This document shows positions 33,982 to 42,847 of a stretch of DNA of 64,000 nt, piece by piece. Source of the stretch: DATLLN01 sp963797175 (GTDB lineage Bacteria; Actinomycetota; Thermoleophilia; Gaiellales; JAICJC01). How positions within the stretch are numbered: the first letter of the stretch is position 1; each line of letters opens with the position of its first letter. The notes under the pieces are model-generated. The model ran no database searches and was not told the DNA's origin. It saw only the letters and a program-made list of their open reading frames with translations. The stretch is from NCBI GenBank assembly GCA_963797175.1, contig CAWCOL010000008.1:124001-188000 (forward strand), read 5' to 3'. Position numbers and translations under genes: made by a program.

Positions 33982-35108
33982 TCGAGAGCTTCCGCGCCGA
34001 CCTGCCGGTGCGGGTCAGCTTCGGCGACGGCGCGATCGGGGAGCTGCCCGGCCTGGTGTCCGGCCGCCGGGCGATGGTTGTGGTCGAGGAGCCCGTCGCC
34101 GCCATCCCCGCGGTGGCCGAGGCGATCGACGGCATCCCCGCGATCGTCAAGCCCGCGGGAGAGCCGACGTTCGCGCTGATCGCCGAGACCGCCGGGGCCG
34201 TGGCCGACGGCGCTCCCGACCTGCTGATCGGCATCGGCGGTGGATCCGCGATCGACGTCGCCAAGGCGGCGCGGCTGGTGGCCGGGCAGGGCATCCCGTT
34301 CGAGCGGTTCTGCCACGGCGAGGCGGCGGTGGCGCCGCCCGCCTTCGACCTGGTTTCGGTGCCGACCACCAGCGGCACCGGATCGGAGGTGTCCGGCGGC
34401 GCGGTCGTGGTGGACGAGGCCGAGGGGCGCAAGCTCGGCGTCGCCCATCCGCTGATGCGCGCACAGCACGCCCTGGTCGATCCGCTGCTGACGCTGGGCC
34501 TGCCCCGCGACGCCACGGCGTTCACCGGGCTCGACGCTCTGGCGCAGGCGATCGGGGCGGTGATCGTCTCCAACGGCAGCGTGCTCTCGGCGGCGATCGG
34601 CCTCGAGGCGTGCCGCCACGTCGTCGCCGGGCTGGAGCCGGCGGTGCGCGACGGGGGCGACCGCGACGCGCGCCGGTCGCTCGCCCTGGGCAGCCTGATG
34701 GCCGGCCTGGGCATGAACCTCTCCGACTGCGGCGCCGACCACGCGCTGGGCCACTCGATCGGCTCGACGCTGGGCCTGCCGCACGGCCTCACCGTCGGCC
34801 TGGTGCTGGCCGAGACGCTGGACGTGAACCGGCCGCACTGCGCCGCGGCGCTGGAACGGGTTGCGGACGCGATGGGCGAGCCGACCGGCGGCCCGGCGGA
34901 CGGCAGCAGGGCGATCGCGGCCGTGTACCGCATCCTGGCCGCGACCGGCTTCCCCACGGCCCGCGAGGCGGGTGTCGCCGACGCCGACCTCGACCGCCTG
35001 GTCGAGCTCTCGCTGGCGGACTACTGCCTCACGGTCAACCCGAAGGCCTGGGATGAGGCGGACGTGCGCTCCGCGTACGGCGCCGCGCTGGCGCTGCGCG
35101 AGCGGTGA
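33978..35108 (+). CDS. Iron-containing (group III) alcohol dehydrogenase
   Basis: A 376-residue dehydrogenase. Nucleotide-binding GIGGGSAIDVAKAA, PTTSGTGSEVSGGAVV, and metal-binding positions in GLDALAQAIG, GADHALGHSIGSTLGLPHG are visible. In canonical enzymes these include an Asp and three His; here two His are clear (DHALGHS and LPHG) and the GLDAL(A)Q site has Gln where His is common. It uses NAD(P)H to interconvert alcohols and aldehydes or ketones. The start GTG overlaps the GNAT stop. It converges on infA. Confidence 0.88.
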   Translation: MIESFRADLPVRVSFGDGAIGELPGLVSGRRAMVVVEEPVAAIPAVAEAIDGIPAIVKPAGEPTFALIAETAGAVADGAPDLLIGIGGGSAIDVAKAARLVAGQGIPFERFCHGEAAVAPPAFDLVSVPTTSGTGSEVSGGAVVVDEAEGRKLGVAHPLMRAQHALVDPLLTLGLPRDATAFTGLDALAQAIGAVIVSNGSVLSAAIGLEACRHVVAGLEPAVRDGGDRDARRSLALGSLMAGLGMNLSDCGADHALGHSIGSTLGLPHGLTVGLVLAETLDVNRPHCAAALERVADAMGEPTGGPADGSRAIAAVYRILAATGFPTAREAGVADADLDRLVELSLADYCLTVNPKAWDEADVRSAYGAALALRER

Positions 35109-35110
35109 GA

Positions 35111-35124
35111 CCGGCCGCGGCCGG
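35111..35124. terminator. Palindrome between convergent adh and infA genes
   Basis: CCGGCCGCGGCCGG is self-complementary and is flanked by CGGT and ACCG, which could extend the stem. It sits in the 21-base gap between two convergent stops and may end transcription on both strands. Confidence 0.4.
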
Positions 35125-35129
35125 ACCGC

Positions 35130-35360
35130 CTACTTGTAGCGGTAGGTGATCCGGCCGCGGTTGAGGTCGTACGGCGAGAGCTCGATCTTGATCCGATCGC
35201 CCGGGAAGATGCGGATCCGGTACCGGCGCATCTTTCCCGAGGTGTAGCCGATGGTGTTGTGACCGTTGTCGAGGGTGATGCGGAACATGCCGTTGCGCAG
35301 GGCCTCGGTCACCTCCCCCTCCAGCTCGATCTTCTCTTCTTTTTCGGCGATCGCCGACAC
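35130..35360 (-). CDS. infA: Translation initiation factor IF-1
   Basis: A 76-residue S1/OB-fold protein with the diagnostic IF-1 sequence: IELEGEVTEALRNGMFRI, NTIGYTSGKMRRYRIRIFPGD in parts, and the C-terminal RGRITYRYK. It binds the 30S A site during initiation. The GTG start follows AAAGGA at a short spacing. In most actinobacteria infA sits with rpmJ and rpsM. Here it stands alone between an alcohol dehydrogenase and a cold-shock gene, so this may be a second or relocated copy. GHN-TIGYTSGK differs from the usual HKVLAHISGK. Confidence 0.92.
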   Translation of the reverse strand: MSAIAEKEEKIELEGEVTEALRNGMFRITLDNGHNTIGYTSGKMRRYRIRIFPGDRIKIELSPYDLNRGRITYRYK

Positions 35361-35377
35361 CTGTCCTTTCGAGCGTG

Positions 35378-35584
35378 CTAGCCGAGCGGGGTCACGTTGA
35401 CCGCCTCGGGACCCTTCTGACCCTCACGAGCCTCGTACTCGACCTTGGCGCCCTCGGCCAGCGTCTTGAAGCCGCTGCCGGCGATGCCGGTGTGGTGGAC
35501 GAACAGATCCTTCGAGCCCTCGTCCGGCGCGATGAAGCCGTAGCCCTTCGAGTCGTTGAACCACTTCACGGTTCCGGTTGCCAT
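35378..35584 (-). CDS. Cold-shock domain protein (CspA family)
   Basis: A 68-residue cold-shock domain. RNP-1 (KGYGFIAPD) and RNP-2 (DLFVHHTGI) are present, after the invariant TVKWFND start. It binds single-stranded nucleic acid and melts RNA structures. GGAGG precedes the ATG by about 12 bases. The gap upstream (35585-35721) is long and may be a thermosensitive 5' leader, as for other csp genes. Its stop is 17 bases from the infA start, so it could lead infA in one transcript. Confidence 0.95.
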   Translation of the reverse strand: MATGTVKWFNDSKGYGFIAPDEGSKDLFVHHTGIAGSGFKTLAEGAKVEYEAREGQKGPEAVNVTPLG

Positions 35585-35721
35585 CTTATGAAAACACCTC
35601 CCTTCACCTTGACGAACGTGCTGAGGAGGCGTGAAAGTGCGCAACCAAACAGTCGTTCTTTCCGTGTACGGCGCAAAGCATAGCCGCTCACCGCGACGGT
35701 GCGGGGCTGTGCACGACTTTC

Positions 35722-36027
35722 TTACAGCTCGACCTCCACAGCGCCGTCCAGCTCGCGCACCGGGTAGGTGCGGAGCGACTCCAGCGCGGGCCCGACCAGG
35801 GCCTCGCCGGTGCGTAGGTCGAACACCGCGCCGTGGCAGTAGCACTCGACCTCGCGGTCGAGCAGCGTGCCCTCGGCGAGCGGGCACTCCTCGTGCGTGC
35901 ACGACCCCTGGACGGCGAACAGCGCGCCGCCGGCGCGGGCCACCATCACGGCGTCGTCCAGCTCGCCGTGCTCGATCATGGCGCCGTCCGGCAGCTCCTC
36001 GGCGGCGCAGACGCGCGTCCAGGGCAT
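35722..36027 (-). CDS. Rieske-type [2Fe-2S] ferredoxin
   Basis: A 101-residue ferredoxin. Both cluster-binding motifs are present: CTHEECPL near residue 43 (CxH) and CYCHGAVFD near 63 (CxxH). The length and sequence match the ferredoxin components of ring-hydroxylating dioxygenases (BphF type). It is the last gene of a ten-gene operon; its ATG shares one base with the stop of the P450 gene (TGATG). No dioxygenase alpha or beta subunit is present, so the likely electron acceptor is one of the two P450s. No ferredoxin reductase is seen in the window. Confidence 0.9.
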   Translation of the reverse strand: MPWTRVCAAEELPDGAMIEHGELDDAVMVARAGGALFAVQGSCTHEECPLAEGTLLDREVECYCHGAVFDLRTGEALVGPALESLRTYPVRELDGAVEVEL

Positions 36028-37208
36028 CAGTCCCACCTCACGTGGAGGGCGGTCGGCGCACGGAACTCCCAGCCGCGCAGCTCGACCGGATGGCGCTCGT
36101 CCAGCCGCAGGGCCGGCAGCCGCTCCAGCAGCAGCTCGAGCGGCAGGCGCACCTCGTGCCGCGCCAGCGGCGCGCCCGCGCAGTGGTGCGGCCCCAGGCC
36201 GAAGCCGGCGTGCGCGCCTCGGCGGTGGATGTCGAAGCGGTCGGGATCCTGCCAGTGGCGGTCGTCGCGGTTGGCCGACGAGAGCACGGCCGCCAGCGCC
36301 GCGCCCGGCTCGAGGCGGACGCCCGCCAGCTCCGTGCCCTGCGTCACCTGGCGGGTCTGGGTGCCGACCGGCGAGTGCCAGCGCAGCGCCTCCTCGACTG
36401 CGCCGCGCAGCAGCGCCGGGTCGGCGCGCACCTCGGCCAGCGCGTCCGGGTGGGTGAGCAGCGCCCACACTGCGATCCCCAGCGCGTGGCCGGGCTCCTG
36501 CATCCCGCCCAGCAGGATCAGCTTCAGGTTCGCCAGCACCTCGGCCCGGGAGAGCCGGCCGCCGGGCGCCTCGGTGTGCAGCATGTCCGCCAGCAGGCTG
36601 CCGTCCGGCTCCGCCGCCAGGCGGTCGAGGATCGGGCCGGCGACCCGGTCGACGTCGGCGCTGGCCGCGTCGCCCAGCCGCTGCTTCTCGGGGTCGTTCT
36701 CGAAGTTGGAGCCGCCCGCCGCGAGGTCGGCGAACCACCGCCGCAGGGTGTCGGCTTCGAGCCCGCCCAGGCCCAGCACTTCGCCCAGCGCCAGCACCGA
36801 GACCGGCTCGCAGTACTCGCTCATCAGCTCGGCGTGGCCGCGCCCGGCGAACGCCGCCAGGTGCCGCTCGGCCAGCGGCCGGATCACGTCGGGCCCGCGC
36901 CGCTCGACAGCGCGCGGCCGCATCGAGGGGTCCATCGTCGCCCGGATCCGCCGCTGCGCCTCGCCGTCCAGCGTCAGCACGTTCGGGCCCAGCGTCCGGG
37001 CCAGCGGGGAGGAGTCCACCTCAGCAGTGAACAGCTCGGGGTGGGTCGCGATGTGCTGCACGTCGTCCCACCGCGTCACCAGCGACAGGCCGACGGCGGG
37101 CAGGAGGCAGACCGGCGCCTCGGCCCGCAGCCGCTCGTAGATCGGATAGGGGTCGCGCTCGAGATCCTCGACCGTGACGGACTCCGCGAAGGCGGCGATC
37201 GTGCTCAC
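36027..37208 (-). CDS. Cytochrome P450 with an atypical I-helix
   Basis: A 393-residue P450. The heme-binding loop is GFGLGPHHCAGAPLAR with the proximal Cys, and the ExxR motif is EALR. The oxygen-activation segment of the I helix reads LLGGMQEPGHALG, with Pro where the conserved Thr of (A/G)Gx(D/E)T is expected. The GTG start overlaps the stop of the glutamine-synthetase-like gene (GTGA), and its own stop overlaps the Rieske ferredoxin gene. This context suggests the ferredoxin is its electron donor. The substrate is unknown; replacing the Thr may point to demethylation of a small aromatic or to use of substrate-assisted proton delivery. Confidence 0.9.
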   Translation of the reverse strand: MSTIAAFAESVTVEDLERDPYPIYERLRAEAPVCLLPAVGLSLVTRWDDVQHIATHPELFTAEVDSSPLARTLGPNVLTLDGEAQRRIRATMDPSMRPRAVERRGPDVIRPLAERHLAAFAGRGHAELMSEYCEPVSVLALGEVLGLGGLEADTLRRWFADLAAGGSNFENDPEKQRLGDAASADVDRVAGPILDRLAAEPDGSLLADMLHTEAPGGRLSRAEVLANLKLILLGGMQEPGHALGIAVWALLTHPDALAEVRADPALLRGAVEEALRWHSPVGTQTRQVTQGTELAGVRLEPGAALAAVLSSANRDDRHWQDPDRFDIHRRGAHAGFGLGPHHCAGAPLARHEVRLPLELLLERLPALRLDERHPVELRGWEFRAPTALHVRWD

Positions 37209-38532
37209 AGATGGTGCGTGTACTCGCGGAACTCCCAGTCCGTCACCCACCTGCGCGAGCGGTCGAGCTCGTGGCGCTTGATCGCGAGGAAGGTCTCGAC
37301 CAGCTCCTCGCCCATCGACTCGCGGATCAGGTCGTCGGCGTCCAGCGCCTCCAGCGCGGCGTCGAAGGTGCGGGGCAGCGGCGTCATCCGCTCGGCCTCC
37401 GGCAGCTCGTAGATGAGGCCGGCCGAGGGCGGCTGCGGCCGCAGCTTGCGGCGGATGCCGTCCAGGCCTGCGAACAGCGCGGCCGCCGTCGCCAGGTACG
37501 GGTTCGCGGCGCCGTCGCCCACCCGCAGCTCGATCCGCGTCGCCTTGCCGCGCTCGCGGGGCACCCGGGCCAGCGTCAGCCGGTTGTCGTGGCCCCACGA
37601 GACCAGCGTGGGCACCAGCGCCTCCTCGTGGATGCGGCGGTACGCGTTCGTGGTCGGGTTGAAGAACGCCATCAGCGCGGGCGCGTGCTCGAGCAGGCCG
37701 GCGATGAACTGGGTGGCGAGCGGTGACAGCCCCTCGCGGCTGCGGCCGTTCAGGAGATTCGCTCCGCGATCGTCGGCCAGCGACAGGTGCAGGTGGAAGC
37801 CGGAGCCCTCGTCGTCGTTCCAGGGCTTGCCGATGAACGTCGCCAGCAGGCCCCGCGCCGCCGACATCTCCTTGACGGCGTCCTTGAACCGGAAGGCGCG
37901 GTCGGCGGCGTCCAGCGCCTCCGAGTGGCGCAGGTTGATCTCGTACTGGGAGCGCCCGAACTCGTGGTTGGCGGCGAACGCGCCCAGGCCCAGCTCCGCG
38001 CAGGCGTGCAGCATCTCGCGCAGGATCCCGCGCGGGTCGGCCACGCTGCCCACCGTGTAAACGTGGCTGTCGTTGTCCACGTAGCGCCGGTAGCCGTTGG
38101 GCGCTGACTCGTCGGGGATGGCGAGGTAGAACTCGAGCTCGGGGCCGACCACCGGCACCAGCCCCAGCTCGGTGTATCCCGCGATCGCCCGCCGCAGGGC
38201 GCCCCGCGGAATCGACCCCGTAGGGCGTGCCGTCCATCCGCTCGAAGGTCGGCCAGGCACCAGGCGACGGTCGGGTCCCACGGGATCCGTGCCAGCGTCG
38301 CGGCGTCGGGGCGGGCGACGATGTCCTGGAACCCGTGCTCGAAGCCGGCGACGACGTTGTGGCGGAGATCCACGGTCATGATCGCCTCGCAGTGCGCCGC
38401 GCCGTCCTCGGCCAGGTGCTCGAAGTAGGCGGCCGGGAACTCCTTGCCGCGGGCGATCCCGTGCAGGTCGGAATAGCTCATGCGGACGGTGTCCACGCCC
38501 TGGCTGATCAGGTCGGACAGCGGTGCGGTCAT
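37205..38532 (-). pseudogene. Glutamine synthetase-like amide ligase, two frameshifts
   Basis: About 441 residues after correction. Catalytic-domain features are kept: ELEFYL (metal Glu), the NDSHVYTV region, FGRSQYEINL, GSGFHLHLSL, NPTTNAYRR, GHDNRLTLARVP and RIELRVGDGAANPY. The missing tag of housekeeping GlnA (Tyr adenylation site, NxVNPY) places it with the amide-ligase paralogues that glutamylate amines (PuuA, IpuC, the aniline enzyme TdnQ). Extra bases near 38245 and 38208 disrupt residues 95-110. The ATG at 38532 and the overlap into the P450 gene are intact, so an assembly or read error is likely. It probably activates an amine substrate of this operon. Confidence 0.8.
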
Positions 38533-38569
38533 CTCGCGGATCTCCTCACGTCGCGGTTGCTCGATCCTC

Positions 38570-39820
38570 TCACGCGGTCGTCACGCGCACGGGCATCGCC
38601 TTGTAGGCGTTGGTGAAGTTCGACTCGATCCGCCGCGCCGGGCCGGCGGGCTCGATCGACCGAAGCCGCGGCAGCAGCTCCTCGAACATGATCCGGGTCT
38701 CCAGCTTCGCCAGGTGCGCGCCCAGGCAGAAGTGGGGGCCGCCGCGGCCGAACGTGACGTGGTTGTTCGGCCGGCGCGTGATGTCGAAGCTGTGAGGGTC
38801 GGGGAACTGCCGCTCGTCGTAGTTGGCGGAGATCAGCCAGGTGACGATCTTGTCGCCCTCGGCGATGCGGACGCCCTGCAGCTCGGTGTCGGCGGTCGCG
38901 GTGCGGCGGAAGTGCAGCACGGGCGACGACCAGCGCATGATCTCCTCGACCGCCGTGCCCATCAGCGCGGGGTCGTCGCGCAGCCGCGCCATCGTCTCCG
39001 GGTGCTCCATCAGGGCGAGCATGCCGTGGGCGATCGACTGGCGGGTGGTCTCGTTGCCGGCGACGACGAGCAGCAGGAACATCGTGTCGAACTCGCGCTC
39101 GGTCAGCCGTCGCCCGTCCTCGTCCTCCCAGGTGACCAGCTTGCTGACCAGGTCGTCACGCGGGTCCTGGCGGCGCTCGGCGGCGATCCGGTGGCCGTAG
39201 CGGTACACCTCCATCGCGTCCGGGCTGCGGAACGGGAACAGGCGGTACTCGGCGCTCTCGGGGCTGGCGGGATGCAGGCCGCCGCTGTCGGGGTCGGTGT
39301 TGCCGATCATGCGGTCGCCCCAGGCGATCAGCTGCTCGTCGTCATCGGTGGGCACGCCGAGGATGCGGCACAGCACCTGGATCGGCAGCTCCTTGGCGAC
39401 CTCCTCGACGAAGTCGAACTCACCCCTGGGCAGCGCCTCGTCCAGGATCTCGCGGGTCAGCATCCGCAGCAGCTCCTCGTAGGCGGCGACCGCGCGCGGC
39501 GTGAAGCCCTTGTTGACGATCGCCCGCAGGCGGCTGTGCTCGGGCGGGTCGGTGTCGAGCATCGACTTGCGCGCCTCGATCTGGTCGGGGTCGAGGTCCT
39601 CCAGCGCGGTCGCGCCCGTCTCCGACGAGAACGTGCGCCAGTCCTTCATCACCGCGACGACGTCCTCGTAGCGCGTGATGCACCAGAATCCCTTGCCGTG
39701 CTCCCAGTCGTACCAGTGCACCGGCGCCTCGTCGCGGAGCACGCGGAACGCCTCGTGCGGCACGCTGTCGCGGAAGGCATCGTTGTCCAGGTAGACGTCG
39801 CCCAGCGTGATGCTGCTCAT
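38570..39820 (-). CDS. Cytochrome P450 (CYP124/125/142-like)
   Basis: A 416-residue P450 with all canonical motifs: I-helix VVAGNETTRQ, ExxR in EEIMRW, and heme loop TFGRGGPHFCLGAHLAK. The overall sequence (FTPRAVAAYEELL, WSSPVLHFRRTA) resembles bacterial P450s that hydroxylate steroid side chains, terpenoids or fatty acids. It lies in the catabolic operon, with its ATG overlapping the aldehyde dehydrogenase stop (ATGA). It may introduce the hydroxyl group that the SDR and aldehyde dehydrogenase then oxidise. The redox partner is unknown. Confidence 0.92.
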   Translation of the reverse strand: MSSITLGDVYLDNDAFRDSVPHEAFRVLRDEAPVHWYDWEHGKGFWCITRYEDVVAVMKDWRTFSSETGATALEDLDPDQIEARKSMLDTDPPEHSRLRAIVNKGFTPRAVAAYEELLRMLTREILDEALPRGEFDFVEEVAKELPIQVLCRILGVPTDDDEQLIAWGDRMIGNTDPDSGGLHPASPESAEYRLFPFRSPDAMEVYRYGHRIAAERRQDPRDDLVSKLVTWEDEDGRRLTEREFDTMFLLLVVAGNETTRQSIAHGMLALMEHPETMARLRDDPALMGTAVEEIMRWSSPVLHFRRTATADTELQGVRIAEGDKIVTWLISANYDERQFPDPHSFDITRRPNNHVTFGRGGPHFCLGAHLAKLETRIMFEELLPRLRSIEPAGPARRIESNFTNAYKAMPVRVTTA

Positions 39821-41274
39821 GTGGTGGTGCCCTCCGTGATCTGGAGCGTCTTCAGGTCGGAGTAGAAGTCGAGCGCGTAGTCGCCGCCCTCGCGGCCGAT
39901 GCCGCTGATCCCGGTGCCGCCGAACGGCGCAGTCAGATCGCGGACGAGGAAGGTGTTGACCCAGATCGTTCCCGCGCGCACCGCCTCGCCCACACGGTTG
40001 GCCCGCTCCTCGGAGCCGGTGTGGATGATCGCCGAGAGGCCGTACCGGGTCGAGTTGGCGAGCTCGACCGCCTCCTCCTCGGAGCCGAACGTCTGGAACG
40101 TCAGCACCGGGCCGAACACCTCGCGCTGCACGATCTCGGACTCGTTGCTGCGGGGGACGACAAGCGTGGGCTCGTACCAGAGGCCGTGCTCGCCGCCCAG
40201 GTCGGCGCGGCGGCCGCCGCGCACGATCTCGTCGCCGTTCGCCCGCGCCCGCTCGACGAACGCCTCGACCCGGGCCAGGTGATCGGGGTGGATCAGCGGG
40301 GAGAGGGTGGTCGCATCGTCGCGCGGGATCGCCCAGCACATGCGCGTCGACGAAGCCGTGGAACAGCTCCAGGAACCGGTCGGCGATCTGCTCGGCGACC
40401 AGCAGCCGGGTGCCGGCCAGGCAGACCTGGCCGCGTCGTCGTACTGGCCCGCCGCCCGCCGCGCCGCGGCCTCCAGGTCGCCGTCCTCGAAGACGAGCAG
40501 CGGGCCCTTGCCGCCCAGCTCGCCGGTGAAGGGCACGATGGCGCGGGCCGCGCTCTGGCCGATCAGCGCGCCGGTCTCGGGCGACCCGGTGAACGAGATG
40601 CGGCGCACGCCGTCCCGCGACACCAGCGCGGCGCCGGCCTCCTCGCCGATGCCCTGGACGACGTTGAGGACGCCGGCCGGGAAGCCCGCCTGCTCGGCCA
40701 GGTCGGCCAGCAGCGAGCACGACAGGGGCGACCACTCGGCGGGCTTCAGCACCACGGTGCAGCCGGCCGCCAGCCCCGGCGCCGTCTTCCAGGTGGACAG
40801 CATGAACGGCGCGTTCCACGGCGTGATCACGACCGCCGGCCCGGACGGCATCCGCAGCACCCGGTTGCGCGTGCCGTTCGAGCTCCAGCGCCGCTCCTCG
40901 TACGCCGCGGCCAGGTCGGCGTAGGCGCGGAAGTTGCGGGCGCCGCGGCTGATCACGCGCGCCTTCAGCGAGCGCTCCAGCATCGCCATGTCGAGGCACT
41001 CGACGGTCGCGATCCGCTCGACGTTGGCGTCGATCAGGTCGGCCAGACGGCGCAGGTGCGCGGCCCGGCCCTCGGCGCCGAGCGCGGCCCAGGCGGGGAA
41101 GGCGGCGGCTGCGGCCTCGACCGCCATCGCCGCCTCCGCCTCGCCGCCGCGGGCGACCTCGGCAAGCGGCGCCCAGTCGATCGGCGAGCGGTCCTCGAAC
41201 CGCTCGGCGCTGGGCACGCGGCGGCCGCCGATGTAGTGGTCGGGGCTGACGGCGATGCCGGCGACGGTGCTCAC
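39817..41274 (-). CDS. NAD(P)-dependent aldehyde dehydrogenase, 35 codons garbled by paired frameshifts
   Basis: A 485-residue aldehyde dehydrogenase. Recognised parts: TPWNAPFML, the catalytic Glu in FTGELGGKGP, NADP-loop KPAEWSPLS, FTGSPETG, and the C-terminal REVFGPVL and GTIWVNT. A missing base near 40430 and an extra base near 40325 cancel, so the frame stays open, but the stretch between is out of frame. In frame it reads GQVCLAGTR, restoring the catalytic Cys; as written no catalytic Cys exists. The GTG start overlaps the SDR stop (GTGA). Confidence 0.88.
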   Translation of the reverse strand: MSTVAGIAVSPDHYIGGRRVPSAERFEDRSPIDWAPLAEVARGGEAEAAMAVEAAAAAFPAWAALGAEGRAAHLRRLADLIDANVERIATVECLDMAMLERSLKARVISRGARNFRAYADLAAAYEERRWSSNGTRNRVLRMPSGPAVVITPWNAPFMLSTWKTAPGLAAGCTVVLKPAEWSPLSCSLLADLAEQAGFPAGVLNVVQGIGEEAGAALVSRDGVRRISFTGSPETGALIGQSAARAIVPFTGELGGKGPLLVFEDGDLEAAARRAAGQYDDAARSAWPAPGCWSPSRSPTGSWSCSTASSTRMCWAIPRDDATTLSPLIHPDHLARVEAFVERARANGDEIVRGGRRADLGGEHGLWYEPTLVVPRSNESEIVQREVFGPVLTFQTFGSEEEAVELANSTRYGLSAIIHTGSEERANRVGEAVRAGTIWVNTFLVRDLTAPFGGTGISGIGREGGDYALDFYSDLKTLQITEGTTT

Positions 41275-42064
41275 GGTGCTCCCTCCGCGAATTCGATCAG
41301 GCCGAGGTCGAGGACGCTGACGCCGCCGTCCACGGGGATCGCGGCGCCGTTCACGTAGCTTGCCGCCGGGCGAGAGCAGCCAGGCAACCAGGCTGGAGAC
41401 CTCGTCCGGCTCGCCGGGGCGCGGGATCGGCATCGTCGTCGTGCACCCGCCGGTAGGCGCCCTCGCGGTCGGTGCCGCGCATCCGGGCCACCTCGTCCAT
41501 CGCGCCGTCCGCCATGTCGGTGCGGATCCAGCCCGGGCAGACGGCGTTGGCGCGCACGCCGCGGGGGCCGAAGTCGACCGCGATCGAGCGCATCAGCATC
41601 ACCAGCCCGGCCTTGGACACGCAGTAGGCGGCCGAGTCCGGCGCCGCCCGAAGCGCTGCCAGCGACGACACCGCGACCACGCTGCCGCCGCTCCGCTCGA
41701 GGTGGGGGAGCGCCGCGCGGCAGACCAGGAAGCCGGCGGTCAGGTTGGTGCGCATGACGGCGTCCCATCCCTCCGGCGTCTGGGTCAGGGCCGAGCCGGA
41801 GTGGCTGATGCCGGCGTTCACGACCAGTGCGTCCAGGCCGCCCAGCTGCTCGACGGCCGACTCGACCACCGCAGCCGCCTGCTCGGGGATGCCGGTGTCG
41901 CCGGCCGCCCAGCAGCCGCCGATCTCCCCGGCCACCCGCCGCAGGGGCTCCTCGCGGCGGCCGTTGACGCACACCCGCATGCCATCGGCGGCCAGCCTGC
42001 GGGCGATCGCCTCGCCGATGCCGCTGCCGCCGCCGGTGACGAGCGCTGCCGGTGCCGCGCTCAC
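41271..42064 (-). pseudogene. Short-chain dehydrogenase/reductase, two frameshifts
   Basis: About 263 residues after correction. It has the cofactor motif TGGGSGIGEAIA, NAGISHSG, catalytic Ser in AVSSLAAL and YCVSK (YxxxK). The DFGPRGVRANAVCPGWI region is typical. Extra bases near 41443 and 41368 shift the last 60 codons. Correction recovers PRPGEPDEVSSLVAWLLS and VNGAAIPVDGG, the standard SDR end. The GTG at 42064 overlaps the acetoacetate-decarboxylase-like stop. It is probably an NAD(P)-dependent alcohol dehydrogenase for a pathway intermediate. Confidence 0.82.
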
Positions 42065-42847
42065 GGCTCGGCGACCGTCTCCAGGTCGTCCACCGTGTAG
42101 GCGAACTGGAAGCGGAACCCGTCGCCGACCCGCACCGGCGCCAGCGCCTCGTGCTCCTCCCCGGGGGCCGCATGCAGCGCCAGCGTGGCCGGCCCGCGGC
42201 GGATCTCCGAGATCGACCGGTCGCGGCTCTTCGCCCGCACCAGCTCGTCCACGGCGGGGTCGTCGTGGCGGCCGGCGGCGAGCCGGGGGAAGTGGCGGTG
42301 GTTGATCAGCGGCGGGATCGTTGTGCGTCGGCCCCTGCTCGCTGACCGTCTCGGGCGCGACCGTGCCCTCGGCCAGCCGCCTGCCGTTCGCCGACAGCGT
42401 GCCGGCGAAGGTGCGGCCCTCGGCGCGGCAGTCGAGCCCGAACGAGCGGGTCATCTCGATCGCCCCCAGCTTCTTGGGGAAGCCCTGGATCCAGCCCCGG
42501 ATCAGCGCGAAGTCTCGGTCGACCCAGATGTAGGGGCAGCTGGTGACGTGCTCGGAGCCCAGCATCGCGTTCACGACCAGGAAGAACTCGCGGTACTGGC
42601 CGCGCACCGGGTCGAGCAGCTCCTCGCCCGAGTCCGAGCAGCTCTGCCAGTCCACGAACAGCGCGGCGCAGCGGCCGGGATCGTCGGGGAACGGCCGCAG
42701 CTGCGGCGGCAGCACGGCGGCGACGGCGGCCGGGTCGGCCCAGTACTCGATCACCAGGAAGTCGCCGACGTAGTGCCACGGCGGCGGGCCGATCACCGAG
42801 GCCCGCCCCTCGGGCGAGAGCGGCAGCGAGTATCCGCGCGGCGCCAT
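42061..42847 (-). pseudogene. Acetoacetate decarboxylase-like protein, single frameshift
   Basis: About 262 residues after correction. The family Schiff-base Lys is likely the second Lys of GFPKKLGAIEM. Other recognisable parts: GDFLVIEYWADPAAVAAVLP, YREFFLVVNAML and WVDRDFALIRGW. An extra base near 42321 shifts the last 85 codons. Members also include hydrolases and aldolase-dehydratases that act on beta-keto or 2-oxo acids. The ATG (42847) shares a base with the HpaB-like stop (TGATG), so it belongs to the operon. It could decarboxylate or rearrange a ring-cleavage product. Confidence 0.8.

Noticed and set aside
36027..37208. P450 gene as a pseudogene because of the odd I-helix
   Set aside because: All other motifs, length and junctions are intact, and no frameshift is evident, so the change is more likely functional.
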